Shown here: piece after piece, positions 44,091 to 56,925 of the stretch
Position numbering within the stretch: the first letter of the stretch is position 1
How the letters are laid out: every line of letters starts with the position of its first letter
From: Pusillibacter faecalis
GTDB lineage: Bacteria > Bacillota > Clostridia > Oscillospirales > Oscillospiraceae
Assembly: GCF_018408705.1 (NCBI RefSeq)
Contig: NZ_AP023420.1
Coordinates: 2,790,001-2,854,000, forward strand
DNA length: 64,000 nt
Reading direction: 5' to 3'
Position numbers and translations under genes: made by a program
Notes under the pieces: generated by a model
Databases searched by the model: none
Seen by the model: only the letters and a program-made list of their open reading frames with translations
Told to the model about the DNA's origin: nothing

Positions 44091-44123
44091 GAAATCAAAG
44101 CGGAGGCCGCAGAAGCGGCCTCC
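44091..44123 (-). terminator. Terminator after the DAACS gene
   Basis: GGAGGCCGC/GCGGCCTCC hairpin, read leftward followed by GCTTTGATTTC. Confidence 0.75.
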
Positions 44124-44129
44124 GGTCTG

Positions 44130-45404
44130 TTAAAGCTGCCTGCCGGCGCGCTGTAGCCAGTTTTTCCCGTCCACAAAGCGGGAGACCAGGAAGCTTGCCA
44201 CATAGTCCCCGGCGGAGTTAATCATGGTGGCGGGAGGGTCCACCAGATTGCCGATAGTCACCAAGATGGGGAAGGCAATCTCCATATGATCAGCGAAGAA
44301 GATGGAGCAAATGATATACTCCCCAATATATCCGCCGCCTGGGACGCCGCTCATGCCCACAGAGGACAGCACCGCCACCAGCACCACCGGAACCAGCTGG
44401 GAGAATGTAAACGGCTGCCCGAACACGCCGAATACAAAGGCGATTTTCAGCACGCAGGAAAAGCAGGAGCCATCCATGTGCATGGTGGCGCCCAGAGGCA
44501 GTACCATGTCGGTGACATCCTTGGAGATGCCAGTGTCGGCGGCGGCCTCCATATTGGTGGGGATGGTGGCCACGGAAGAGCAGGTGCCCAGAGAGACGAT
44601 GGCGGGCTTGGCAATGTGGGCGAACATGGTTTTGACCGCGCCTTTTCCGCCTCCAAACCAGGCAAATAACGGCCACGCCGTGAAGATATAAAGGAAGCAA
44701 AGCGGATAGTAGACTGCCAGGGCTCGAACATAGTTCTCCACGATCTGAGAACCGTAGGTAGCCACCAGATCGGCAAAGAAGCCGAAGAAGGCGATGGGGG
44801 CATAGTAGGTGACGAGCTGGACGAATTTCAGCATGACCTCCGCCAGGTTATCCAGAAATTTTCCAACCAGGGTTTCCCCACCGCCAGTCAGGTTCACCGC
44901 AAAGCCAAAGAGTAAGGAGAATACGATCAACGGCAGCATGGCCTGCCGGGACAGCAGCCCCACAAAATCCTCGGCGGTGAAGAAGTTGACGATCAGCTCG
45001 GACAAGGAGGCGTAGTCGCCCATCTCCCCGGTCTGAAACTCCGTCCAAGGGGTGAGGACCGGAGGAAACAGCCGCATCAGAACGAACATGATCACAGCCG
45101 CGATCGCGCCGGTAACAACAAAGGTGGCCACGGTGACGCCCATGATTTTTCCGGCCCGCCTGCGGCTTTTCATGTTGGCCACAGCGCTGGAGATGGAGGC
45201 GAAGACCATGGGAACCACGATACAGAACATGAGATTGATGAATACCGTGCCCAAGGGCTTGAAGATGGTGGCGCCAGCCTCCAACACAGTTCCATCGGCG
45301 TCCTTCACCACAGGGAAAAACCAGCCCACAGCGGCGCCGGCCACCATGGCTCCCAGCATGATGGCCAGGAAGACATAATTCCTTTTGACAGACGTTCTCT
45401 CCAT
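44130..45404 (-). CDS. Dicarboxylate/amino acid:cation symporter (DAACS)
   Basis: 424 residues, many membrane spans. Motifs: FINLMFCIVVPMVFASISSA, SLGTCSSVATIPTNMEAAAD (the SSxAT-like hairpin), PLGATMHMDGSC and GGGYIGEYIICSIF. Family members move glutamate, aspartate or C4-dicarboxylates with sodium or protons. The specific substrate cannot be read from the sequence. ATG at 45404 follows AAGGGAG. dapF lies 17 bases upstream, so the two are probably one transcript. Confidence 0.9.
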   Translation of the reverse strand: MERTSVKRNYVFLAIMLGAMVAGAAVGWFFPVVKDADGTVLEAGATIFKPLGTVFINLMFCIVVPMVFASISSAVANMKSRRRAGKIMGVTVATFVVTGAIAAVIMFVLMRLFPPVLTPWTEFQTGEMGDYASLSELIVNFFTAEDFVGLLSRQAMLPLIVFSLLFGFAVNLTGGGETLVGKFLDNLAEVMLKFVQLVTYYAPIAFFGFFADLVATYGSQIVENYVRALAVYYPLCFLYIFTAWPLFAWFGGGKGAVKTMFAHIAKPAIVSLGTCSSVATIPTNMEAAADTGISKDVTDMVLPLGATMHMDGSCFSCVLKIAFVFGVFGQPFTFSQLVPVVLVAVLSSVGMSGVPGGGYIGEYIICSIFFADHMEIAFPILVTIGNLVDPPATMINSAGDYVASFLVSRFVDGKNWLQRAGRQL

Positions 45405-45420
45405 GCGAACCACTCCCTTC

Positions 45421-46263
45421 TCAAAATAGATTTAGATCTTCGTCCGTGACCTCGCCTTTGCAGACCACATTCGTAGGGCCGGTCAGATAGAGGCCGGTCA
45501 CTTGAGAGCCGGCATGCTCCACATCTATGGTCAGCGTTCCGCCCTTCATGTCAACCCGGACGTTTCGGCCAGTTACCCTCCCCAGCAGAGTCAGCACCGC
45601 AACCACGGACCCGGTGCCAGTGCCGCAGGCATAGGTGAAATCCTCCACACCCCGCTCAAATGTCCGCTCGTAAAGCAAGTCATCGCCCAGGATTTCGTAG
45701 AAATTGACATTGGCGCCCTTGGGGAAAGCTGGGTGCCACCGGAGCTTTCTGCCAAGCTCCCGCAGCTGAGATTCATCGGCGTCCCTCAGATTGGGATAGG
45801 GCACCACGGCATGGGGAAGGCCCGGATTACCCAGTTCCACATAGGAGCAGGGATGCCGGATGCCGTCTACCTCCACGGGGGCGTCCAGCTTCACTGTGGT
45901 GGGATCGTTGAGGCGGACCCGGTACAGCCGCTGGGTGATACGCCGTCCCGTGACAATGCCGGCGGTGGTCTCCACCGTCTGGGTCTCCCCGGCGAGACCC
46001 AGTTCATATCCGTATCGGCAGATACACCGGGCGCCGTTGCCGCACATCTCGCCCACGCTGCCGTCACTGTTGAAAAACAGCATTTTATAGTCTCCGCCCT
46101 GGGTGGGGGCATCCACCACCATCAAGCCGTCCGCGCCGATGGACAGATGCCGCTGGCACAGCGTCCGAGCGGCCTGCGGCAAACACTCCGCCGGCAGGTG
46201 CTCCTCTAAGTTGTTCAGCACCACAAAGTCATTTCCAGCTCCGTTCATTTTCCAAAATCGCAA
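45421..46263 (-). CDS. dapF: Diaminopimelate epimerase
   Basis: 280 residues. RFWKMNGAGNDFVVLNNLEE, DGSVGEMCGNGARCICRYGY with the first catalytic Cys, and TYACGTGTGSVVAVL with the second. It converts LL- to meso-diaminopimelate for lysine and cell wall synthesis. A TTG start at 46263 is proposed: it lies 6 bases after GGGGGG and gives the usual start; no ATG is placed as well. It is followed by the DAACS gene. Confidence 0.93.
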   Translation of the reverse strand: MRFWKMNGAGNDFVVLNNLEEHLPAECLPQAARTLCQRHLSIGADGLMVVDAPTQGGDYKMLFFNSDGSVGEMCGNGARCICRYGYELGLAGETQTVETTAGIVTGRRITQRLYRVRLNDPTTVKLDAPVEVDGIRHPCSYVELGNPGLPHAVVPYPNLRDADESQLRELGRKLRWHPAFPKGANVNFYEILGDDLLYERTFERGVEDFTYACGTGTGSVVAVLTLLGRVTGRNVRVDMKGGTLTIDVEHAGSQVTGLYLTGPTNVVCKGEVTDEDLNLF

Positions 46264-46372
46264 AGCGATCCCCCCTTTATACTTTATTATAACCGCACAG
46301 AACGCACATGAACACCAGAAAAGATGCTGAAAAACATGCATATCCTGCGGTAAGAGAAAGAGGAGAATCGGC

Positions 46373-46401
46373 TTGATTTGTCTTACAAAAGCCGGTATGA
46401 T
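46373..46401 (+). promoter_or_regulatory. Promoter of the TetR gene
   Basis: TTGATT, 17-base spacer, TATGAT, about 30 bases before the ATG at 46430. Confidence 0.75.
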
Positions 46402-46429
46402 AGAGATCAGCGGAGGGGAGGAAGCACGG

Positions 46430-47026
46430 ATGCCAAGAAAAAATAGCCGAAATACCAAGGGCCGCATCATTGCTGCAGCGTGGAAGCTGTTCTATGAGCA
46501 GGGCTTTGAGGAGACCACAATTGAGGATATTGTCTATGAATCAGAGACTTCCAAGGGGTCCTTTTATCATTACTTCAAGGGAAAAGATGAGCTGATGGGG
46601 ACCCTGGCCAATGTCTTTGATGAGAAGTACGAGCAGTTGATGGTGGAGATGGACCCGGGGCTGGACGCCATGGAAAAGCTGATCTATGTGAATCATGAGC
46701 TATTTTCCATGATTGATGGCGGTGTGTCTATGGACTTGCTTTCCCGCCTCCTCTCCACACAGCTGCTGGCCAGGGGAGAAAAGCACCTGCTGGATCGCAG
46801 CCGGACTTACTTCAAGGTGCTGCGGCAGATCATCTCCGAAGGACAGCGGCGGGGAGAGCTGCGGACGGACTGGACGGTTAACGAGGTTGTAAACGCCTAT
46901 GCACTGTGGGAACGGGCACTGCTGTATGATTGGTGTCTCTGTGGCGGAGAGTATTCCCTGGTGGACTACACTGATCGTGTCACACCCATGTTCTTGGAAA
47001 GCTACCGGACGAGCGGTAGAGATTAG
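46430..47026 (+). CDS. TetR-family transcriptional regulator
   Basis: 198 residues. N-terminal HTH: GRIIAAAWKLFYEQGFEETT, then IEDIVYESETSKGSFYHYFK. The C-terminal ligand domain is not assigned to a subgroup. GGGGAGGAAG precedes the ATG. The next gene in the same direction is a putP-like transporter, with a 19-bp perfect dyad in between that could be its operator. Confidence 0.9.
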   Translation: MPRKNSRNTKGRIIAAAWKLFYEQGFEETTIEDIVYESETSKGSFYHYFKGKDELMGTLANVFDEKYEQLMVEMDPGLDAMEKLIYVNHELFSMIDGGVSMDLLSRLLSTQLLARGEKHLLDRSRTYFKVLRQIISEGQRRGELRTDWTVNEVVNAYALWERALLYDWCLCGGEYSLVDYTDRVTPMFLESYRTSGRD

Positions 47027-47110
47027 ATAGTGTCTAACGGATAGAATGATATTGCATACAAGCTTTTGTGCAGGATTAAAGCTTGATATATCAAAGATTA
47101 GATCGGTTTT

Positions 47111-47152
47111 TACAGAATTTAGTATAGAATAAATTCTATACTAAATTCTGTA
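47111..47152. repeat. Perfect 19-bp inverted repeat between TetR and putP-like genes
   Basis: The arms 47111-47129 and 47134-47152 are exact reverse complements around TAAA. They are A+T-rich (starting TACAGAATTTAG) and followed by TATTTTATTTTAT. It may be an operator, a weak terminator, or both. Confidence 0.8.
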
Positions 47153-47214
47153 TTTTATTTTATAAAAATATATGTTATGATAACGCCTATGGATATTGAA
47201 AAAGGAGAGAACAT

Positions 47215-48744
47215 ATGACAACCTCACAACTTTGTATTTGCCTTGCCATTGTGGCCTATCTGGCTGTGATGCTGGGCATCGGCATCTGGTGCGCGAAGAA
47301 AAACAACTCTGTGGACGACTTCTATTTGGGTGGGCGGAAGCTTGGCCCGTTTGTTACCGCCATGAGCGCGGAGGCAAGCGACATGTCCTCCTGGCTGCTG
47401 ATGGGCCTGCCAGGCGTCGCCTATCTCAGCGGTTTGGCGGAGGCCAGCTGGACTGCAATCGGCCTGGCGGTAGGGACTTATCTGAACTGGCTGATCGTGG
47501 CCAGACGTATCCGCCGTTATTCTCACCGACTGGGTGCTATCACAGTGCCGCAGTTTTTTTCCAAGCGGTGGAAGGATGAACGAAATCTGCTCTCCGCAAT
47601 TGCGGCGGTGGTGATCATCGTGTTTTTCATCCCCTATCTGGCCTCAGGCTTCTCAGCCTGCGGAAAACTGTTTGCAAGCCTATTTGGGACAAACTACCTG
47701 ACAGCTATGATCATCAGCGGCGCTGTGATTGTTATTTACACCGTCACAGGCGGCTTTTTAGCTGCCAGCTTCACGGATTTGGTGCAGTCTATTATTATGA
47801 CGGTGGCACTGCTGATCATCCTGATCTTTGCAACAGGGCAGGCCGGAGGGATGGATGCTGTGATCAGCAATGCACAGTCCCTGACCGGCTATCTCTCGCT
47901 GTCCAACATCCATGATCCGGCGACTGGCGGCTCTAGTCCCTATGGACTCTTGACGATTTTCTCTCTGCTGGCTTGGGGACTGGGCTACTTTGGTATGCCC
48001 CACATTTTACTGAGGTTCATGGCAATTGAGGATGAAAAGAAATTGTCCCTCTCCCGCCGTGTTGCCACCACCTGGGTGGTAATCTCCATGGGAGTTGCGG
48101 TTTTCATTGGCTTGGTGGGCAATGCCATGACTGCCAACGGCACTATGGAGCAGCTGGCAGACTCAGAGACAATTATTGTGCAGATTTCCAGCCTCCTTAG
48201 CCAATATGGGATTCCGGCAGCTCTGCTTGCGGGTGTCATTTTGGCGGGTATCCTGGCCGCCACGATGTCCACGGCAGATTCTCAGTTGTTGGCGGCGTCC
48301 TCCTCGGTATCTCAGAATCTGTTTGCGGAATTTTTTGGGGTGAAGTTTACTGCCAAGCAGGGGATGCTGGTGGCACGGGGGACCATGGTTGTGATCTCTC
48401 TGGTTGCCATGTTCCTGGCCAGGGACCCCAACAGTTCTGTGTTCCGTGTGGTGTCCTTTGCCTGGGCAGGCTTCGGCGCGGCCTTTGGGCCAGTTGTGTT
48501 GTTTGCATTGTTCTGGAGACGCTCCAACCAATGGGGAGCGTTGGCCGGTATGCTGGCCGGCGGAGCCATGGTGTTTATCTGGAAATACCTGATTGCTCCT
48601 ATGGGCGGCGCCTGGGCGATTTATGAATTGCTGCCTGCCTTCATTGTGGCATCCATCGCCATCGTCGTGGTCAGCCTGTTAACGGCTCCGCCAGAGCAGT
48701 CTGTAACGGAGACCTTTGATGCAGTGGGAAAGCAGGCGTATTGA
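47215..48744 (+). CDS. putP: Sodium/proline symporter (PutP-like)
   Basis: 509 residues, about 13 membrane spans. Sodium:solute symporter motifs: VDDFYLGGRKLGPFVTAMSA, ASDMSSWLLMGLPGVAYLSG, YLNWLIVARRIRRYS and GILAATMSTADSQLLAASSS. The closest family is PutP, which brings in proline with sodium. AAAAGGAGAG precedes the ATG. A TetR gene is upstream and may control it. Confidence 0.92.
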   Translation: MTTSQLCICLAIVAYLAVMLGIGIWCAKKNNSVDDFYLGGRKLGPFVTAMSAEASDMSSWLLMGLPGVAYLSGLAEASWTAIGLAVGTYLNWLIVARRIRRYSHRLGAITVPQFFSKRWKDERNLLSAIAAVVIIVFFIPYLASGFSACGKLFASLFGTNYLTAMIISGAVIVIYTVTGGFLAASFTDLVQSIIMTVALLIILIFATGQAGGMDAVISNAQSLTGYLSLSNIHDPATGGSSPYGLLTIFSLLAWGLGYFGMPHILLRFMAIEDEKKLSLSRRVATTWVVISMGVAVFIGLVGNAMTANGTMEQLADSETIIVQISSLLSQYGIPAALLAGVILAGILAATMSTADSQLLAASSSVSQNLFAEFFGVKFTAKQGMLVARGTMVVISLVAMFLARDPNSSVFRVVSFAWAGFGAAFGPVVLFALFWRRSNQWGALAGMLAGGAMVFIWKYLIAPMGGAWAIYELLPAFIVASIAIVVVSLLTAPPEQSVTETFDAVGKQAY

Positions 48745-48790
48745 TTCCTCAACAGAGTGACTTGCTGGCGTAAGATCCGGCTTTTTTGCA

Positions 48791-48828
48791 TCGCCTGCCG
48801 CTATGGTAACAAGCATAGCGGCAGGCGA
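48791..48828. terminator. Hairpin after the putP-like gene
   Basis: TCGCCTGCCGCTAT/ATAGCGGCAGGCGA, a perfect 14-bp stem. The plus strand lacks a T run; the minus strand shows ATGCAAAAAAG. From here to 49091 I see no gene. Confidence 0.6.
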
Positions 48829-49091
48829 TAAATATATGATCAGAGAATCAAAAGACTGCAGCTGTTCCGTAAATCACATCGTATGTATGTTCGGAGAGAT
48901 TCTGCGCAGCAAATCCAAGCAAGGAGCTCCGGATATTTATGAAAGGAAGACCCTAGGCTTGAAAAAATCCTTCCTATGAAAAAACCGCTGAAACCCTTGC
49001 AGCACAAGGGATATTATGGAAAATAGAATCGAGAGACAATCCATGAAGAAGATTTTTCGACAAAAAACCAAAAAAAGATTGGAAAAAGGTA

Positions 49092-49120
49092 TTGACAAAG
49101 GGGAGAAGATTTGGTAATCT
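49092..49120 (+). promoter_or_regulatory. rRNA operon promoter P1
   Basis: TTGACA, 17-base spacer, TAATCT. Confidence 0.85.
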
Positions 49121-49186
49121 AACAAAGCTGTCCAGCAGCACAGCGGGATGCACCACAGAGCGGCGAAAAAAAGCCAAAAAAAGTGG

Positions 49187-49215
49187 TTGACAAATGAAAG
49201 CTGATCTGCTATAAT
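49187..49215 (+). promoter_or_regulatory. rRNA operon promoter P2
   Basis: TTGACA, 17-base spacer, TATAAT: a perfect consensus, 95 bases after P1 and about 200 bases before 16S. Confidence 0.93.
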
Positions 49216-49248
49216 GGACTTCCGCCGATAAAGCGGCGTGTACCTTGT

Positions 49249-49265
49249 AAATTAAACAACGTAAC
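49249..49265 (+). repeat. 5' arm of the 16S processing stem
   Basis: AAATTAAACAACGTAAC pairs exactly with GTTACGTTGTTTAATTT at 51022-51038 after the 16S gene, the long-range stem expected for RNase III processing. Confidence 0.85.
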
Positions 49266-49421
49266 GAACGAAAAGCACCAGACGGACGGTTCGAAAGAAC
49301 CGACGAAGAGCTCCGGGCTTCGGGTTGAGTCAATTACCGAAGGGACGGAGCAAAAGAATGAAGCTATGGAAATAGCTCTATGAAAGATTAGCTCAAGCCG
49401 GAAGGCTTGTGTTGATACGAT

Positions 49422-50962
<1,541 letters not shown>

Positions 50963-51021
50963 AGACCTCAAGTACTGAAAGAAGTGCTTGAAACATCCTG
51001 GTCAGCGTTTGGTTTTTAAGA

Positions 51022-51038
51022 GTTACGTTGTTTAATTT
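51022..51038 (+). repeat. 3' arm of the 16S processing stem
   Basis: Exact complement of 49249-49265. Confidence 0.85.
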
Positions 51039-51079
51039 AGAGGGCATACGTCCGAAAGGCGGAGGGGAGCCCGGAGAAT

Positions 51080-51155
51080 GGGGGTTTAGCTCAGCTGGGA
51101 GAGCGCCTGCCTTGCAAGCAGGAGGTCAGCGGTTCGAACCCGCTAATCTCCACCA
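51080..51155 (+). tRNA. tRNA-Ala (TGC)
   Basis: Acceptor GGGGGTT/AATCTCC, anticodon stem CCTGC/GCAGG with TGC in the loop, encoded CCA. In the 16S-23S spacer. Confidence 0.97.
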
Positions 51156-51158
51156 GAC

Positions 51159-51235
51159 GGGCCTGTAGCTCAGCTGGCTAGAGCGTACGACTGATAATCG
51201 TAAGGTCGGTGGTTCGAGCCCACTCAGGCCCACCA
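51159..51235 (+). tRNA. tRNA-Ile (GAT)
   Basis: Acceptor GGGCCTG/CAGGCCC, anticodon loop CTGATAA with GAT, encoded CCA. In the 16S-23S spacer, 3 bases after tRNA-Ala. Confidence 0.97.
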
Positions 51236-51426
51236 AGCAAGAGATTTGCTTTTGGATTTGAAGACCCAACTGCGAGGTTGGATCTTCAAATCTGACTGCA
51301 AAAGCAGTTAGAGGATTTCTGTTTCAAAGCGACAGTGTGTTTGAAATGGGAAAAGGAGAAAGAACAAAGTGGCGCGAGCTTTGCCGAGAGGGAAAGCAAG
51401 TGAAGTGAAGTTTCTTTCGACGATCT

Positions 51427-51450
51427 GCACCTTGAAAACTGAACAATGTG
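51427..51450 (+). repeat. 5' arm of the 23S processing stem
   Basis: The last 16 bases (AAAACTGAACAATGTG, 51435-51450) pair exactly with 54569-54584; the outer part pairs with two mismatches. Confidence 0.8.
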
Positions 51451-51682
51451 AATGAAAGTGAAGTAAGGCAACAGAGAGGCGCCATACGGAAGTATGGCAC
51501 GTGAATTTAATTGTGGAACAACATCTGAAAAGATGAGGGTACAATTACAATTTCAAGAATCTGTGAAGCCTGCATAATTCTTTAAACGAGAACCAAGATT
51601 TCTCTGACAACTCGGGCAGAGGCCGCGACTCCCATTCCCAAAGCAAAGTGGAGATGGAGGTAAGCGGACTTTGCGGCGAGCA

Positions 51683-54530
<2,848 letters not shown>

Positions 54531-54568
54531 CGAAAGAAGAAGCAGGCGGCCTGAAAGAATAAGTAAGA

Positions 54569-54593
54569 CACATTGTTCAGTTTTGAGGGTGCA
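54569..54593 (+). repeat. 3' arm of the 23S processing stem
   Basis: CACATTGTTCAGTTTT (54569-54584) pairs exactly with 51435-51450, then GAGGGTGC pairs with GCACCTTG with mismatches. Confidence 0.8.
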
Positions 54594-54650
54594 GACGCGC
54601 ACACCTCGGACAGAAAGAGAGGAGCTGGAGAGCTTGTGAAAGCTTTCTTT

Positions 54651-54680
54651 GCATACTTTCTTTCTCGAAAGAAAGTATGC
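54651..54680 (+). repeat. Hairpin ending at the 5' end of tRNA-Lys
   Basis: GCATACTTTCTTT/AAAGAAAGTATGC around CTCG, a perfect 13-bp stem. Its last two bases are the first two of tRNA-Lys. Confidence 0.7.
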
Positions 54681-54754
54681 ACCTTTAGCTCAGTTGGTAG
54701 AGCAACTGACTCTTAATCAGTGGGTCCCCGGTTCGAGTCCGTGAAGGTGCACCA
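54679..54754 (+). tRNA. tRNA-Lys (CTT)
   Basis: Acceptor GCACCTT/AAGGTGC, anticodon loop CTCTTAA with CTT, encoded CCA. Follows 23S in the rRNA operon. Confidence 0.96.
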
Positions 54755-54755
54755 T

Positions 54756-54830
54756 GGCCCGTTGGTCAAGTGGTTAAGACAGCGGCCTCTCACGCCGTTA
54801 ACATCGGTTCGAATCCGGTACGGGTCACCA
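54756..54830 (+). tRNA. tRNA-Glu (CTC)
   Basis: Acceptor GGCCCGT/ACGGGTC with one wobble, anticodon loop CTCTCAC with CTC, encoded CCA. One base after tRNA-Lys. Confidence 0.95.
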
Positions 54831-54950
54831 TGTCAAAGCAAGCTGCGGACCACAGGCTTCCGCGCAAGCGCGAAAGCTGGTTCCCTCCGCTGCTTTTCCT
54901 TTCCGAATCGCAAATGTTGCACTGGTTTGCGGCTTGGGGATAGAAATCTC

Positions 54951-54979
54951 TTGACAAAAGAGTGCGAACAGTGTATAAT
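54951..54979 (+). promoter_or_regulatory. Promoter of the 5S rRNA gene
   Basis: TTGACA, 17-base spacer, TATAAT: perfect consensus between tRNA-Glu and 5S, about 35 bases before the 5S 5' end. Confidence 0.9.
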
Positions 54980-55013
54980 ATAGTTTGTTTTCCGGGCTAA
55001 CCGGATGACATAA

Positions 55014-55128
<115 letters not shown>

Positions 55129-55134
55129 ATCTTT

Positions 55135-55171
55135 CCCCCGACAGGAAAACTGTCGGGGGGGTACTTTTTTA
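55135..55171 (+). terminator. Terminator of the rRNA operon
   Basis: CCCCCGACAG/CTGTCGGGGG stem followed by GGTACTTTTTTATT. Confidence 0.92.
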
Positions 55172-55186
55172 TTGTCACGTGATATC

Positions 55187-55215
55187 TTGTGACCCGAATA
55201 TGGATATGGTACAAT
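55187..55215 (+). promoter_or_regulatory. Promoter of the vanW-family gene
   Basis: TTGTGA, 17-base spacer, TACAAT, 25 bases before the ATG at 55240. Confidence 0.65.
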
Positions 55216-55239
55216 AGCCGCGTGGAGGTGAGGGAACAA

Positions 55240-56064
55240 ATGGTAAACCCCACAGACCGCTCCTTGCACCAGCCGATCTCACGGAGTTGGCTCCGCCTGC
55301 GGCTTGGGAAGGCCTACTATACCTGGAGGCGATATCTTCTCTGGGGCGCTCCTCGTTTCCACTGGGCAAGGACGCGGCAGCGGGAGATGCTGTCCTATGT
55401 CCAATTCGCGCACCAGACACCGCTGTTCCGACAGCTGCGGGGCGAGGAGATGAAGCTCCAGAGGAACAAGGTTGTCAATCTGAAGCTGGCAGCCGCCCGG
55501 CTGGATGGTATCCTCCTATTCCCAGGCGAAACATTTAGCTATTGGAGAATCATTGGAAAGCCTACCCGGAAAAAGGGCTACTTGGACGGTATGGTACTTT
55601 TTCTAGGGCAGATTGGCAGCGATGTGGGCGGTGGACTTTGTCAGCTCTCCAATCTTATCTTCTGGATGACCCTCCATACGCCTCTGACGGTTGTGGAGCG
55701 CTACCGGCACTCCCACGATGTCTTTCCGGATGCCGATCGGACCCAGCCTTTTGGCAGCGGCGCCACCTGTGCCTATCCACACAGAGATTTGATGATCCGC
55801 AATGATACGGACCAGGTTTTCCAACTGCACGTATGGGTGGGGGAGGAATATCTGGAGGGAGAATGGCGTGCCACGCGTATTCCTGAGCACCGCTATGAAA
55901 TTCTAGAGAGAAATCCCAGAATAGAACAGGCGGCCTGGGGCGGCTATATTCGGCACAATGAGCTGTTCCGCTTGACCTATGACCAGGAGGGACGGCTTCT
56001 GGGAGAAGAGTTTCTTTTATCCAATGATGCGATTATGATGTATAGCCCGCTTTTGTCTGAGTGA
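55240..56064 (+). CDS. VanW family protein
   Basis: 274 residues. The core NLKLAAARLDGILLFPGETF, SYWRIIGKPTRKKGYLDGMV, DVGGGLCQLSNLIFWMTLHT and RYRHSHDVFPDADRTQPFGS is the VanW signature. vanW was first seen in vanB glycopeptide-resistance clusters, but its function is unknown and no van resistance genes are nearby, so no resistance is inferred. GGAGGTGAGG precedes the ATG. Confidence 0.9.
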   Translation: MVNPTDRSLHQPISRSWLRLRLGKAYYTWRRYLLWGAPRFHWARTRQREMLSYVQFAHQTPLFRQLRGEEMKLQRNKVVNLKLAAARLDGILLFPGETFSYWRIIGKPTRKKGYLDGMVLFLGQIGSDVGGGLCQLSNLIFWMTLHTPLTVVERYRHSHDVFPDADRTQPFGSGATCAYPHRDLMIRNDTDQVFQLHVWVGEEYLEGEWRATRIPEHRYEILERNPRIEQAAWGGYIRHNELFRLTYDQEGRLLGEEFLLSNDAIMMYSPLLSE

Positions 56065-56140
56065 TCACATGGATAAAACCGGCGGTTGTCTTTTTTTGCC
56101 GGACATGTTACACTGAACGGCAGAGAGAGGAGCCATTATT

Positions 56141-56869
56141 ATGTTCTATATTTTGCCAATCCTGCCTGTTTTACCGATTTTAATAGTTTATATTCTGGCT
56201 GCAATTCTGCCAGCAATTTTTTTGCTGCGCTTTATTTACCGCCATGACACGGTGGAAAAGGAGCCGCCTGGGCTGCTGGCTCTTTTACTGCTGATGGGCG
56301 TGGTGTCTGCGGTTTGCTCTGGCTTCCTGGAAAGTTTGGCGGAGTCTCTTCTGAAACTTCTGGTATCTCCCAGCAGCCCAATCTATGTGGTGCTGACGGC
56401 CTTTCTCGTGGTGGCTATGATCGAAGAAGGGACCAAATTCTGGCTGATGAAGTGCTGTACTTGGCGGCATCCGGCTTTTAATTATCGTTTTGATGGAATT
56501 GTCTATGCGGTGTTTGTATCTCTGGGGTTCGCCGCATTTGAAAATATCCAGTACATTTTGCATTATGGTCTGTCTGTGGCGTTGCCCAGGGCATTGCTGG
56601 CGGTACCGGGGCATATGGCTTTTGCAGTATATATGGGAGTTTTTTATGGCCGCGCAAAACGTAGTGAAAGCCAAGACGATGGAGCTGGAGTCCGGAGGAA
56701 TCTATGCCTTGGATATGTGTGGGCGGTATTTCTCCACGGATTCTATGACACCTGTGCAATGATCGGCAGCATTCGCGCAACAGTGGTGTTTGTCATCTTT
56801 ATTGTAGTGGTGTTTTTCCAGGTTTACCGGCTGCTCAGACGGGAGTCTGCAGCCGATGCGCCGATTTAA
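56141..56869 (+). CDS. PrsW family intramembrane metalloprotease
   Basis: 242 residues, about 7 membrane spans. Family motifs: MIEEGTKFWLMK (the EE pair), GFAAFENIQYI (E in FxxxEN), VPGHMAFAVYMGVFYG and FLHGFYDTC with His ligands. PrsW in Bacillus cuts the anti-sigma factor RsiW; here no anti-sigma gene is adjacent, so the target is unknown. A terminator follows. Confidence 0.9.
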   Translation: MFYILPILPVLPILIVYILAAILPAIFLLRFIYRHDTVEKEPPGLLALLLLMGVVSAVCSGFLESLAESLLKLLVSPSSPIYVVLTAFLVVAMIEEGTKFWLMKCCTWRHPAFNYRFDGIVYAVFVSLGFAAFENIQYILHYGLSVALPRALLAVPGHMAFAVYMGVFYGRAKRSESQDDGAGVRRNLCLGYVWAVFLHGFYDTCAMIGSIRATVVFVIFIVVVFFQVYRLLRRESAADAPI

Positions 56870-56874
56870 GAAAT

Positions 56875-56925
56875 CCCCGCCCTGCGCGTTTTCCATAGAG
56901 GCGCACGGGCGGGGGCTTTCTTTAT
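56875..56925 (+). terminator. Terminator after the prsW-family gene
   Basis: CCCCGCCC...GGGCGGGG stem with inner TGCGC/GCGCA pairing, followed by GCTTTCTTT. It reaches the stop of the convergent gene. Confidence 0.8.

Noticed and set aside
55240..56064. Glycopeptide resistance from the VanW-like gene
   Set aside because: VanW alone does not give resistance, its role is unknown, and no vanHAX-type genes are near.
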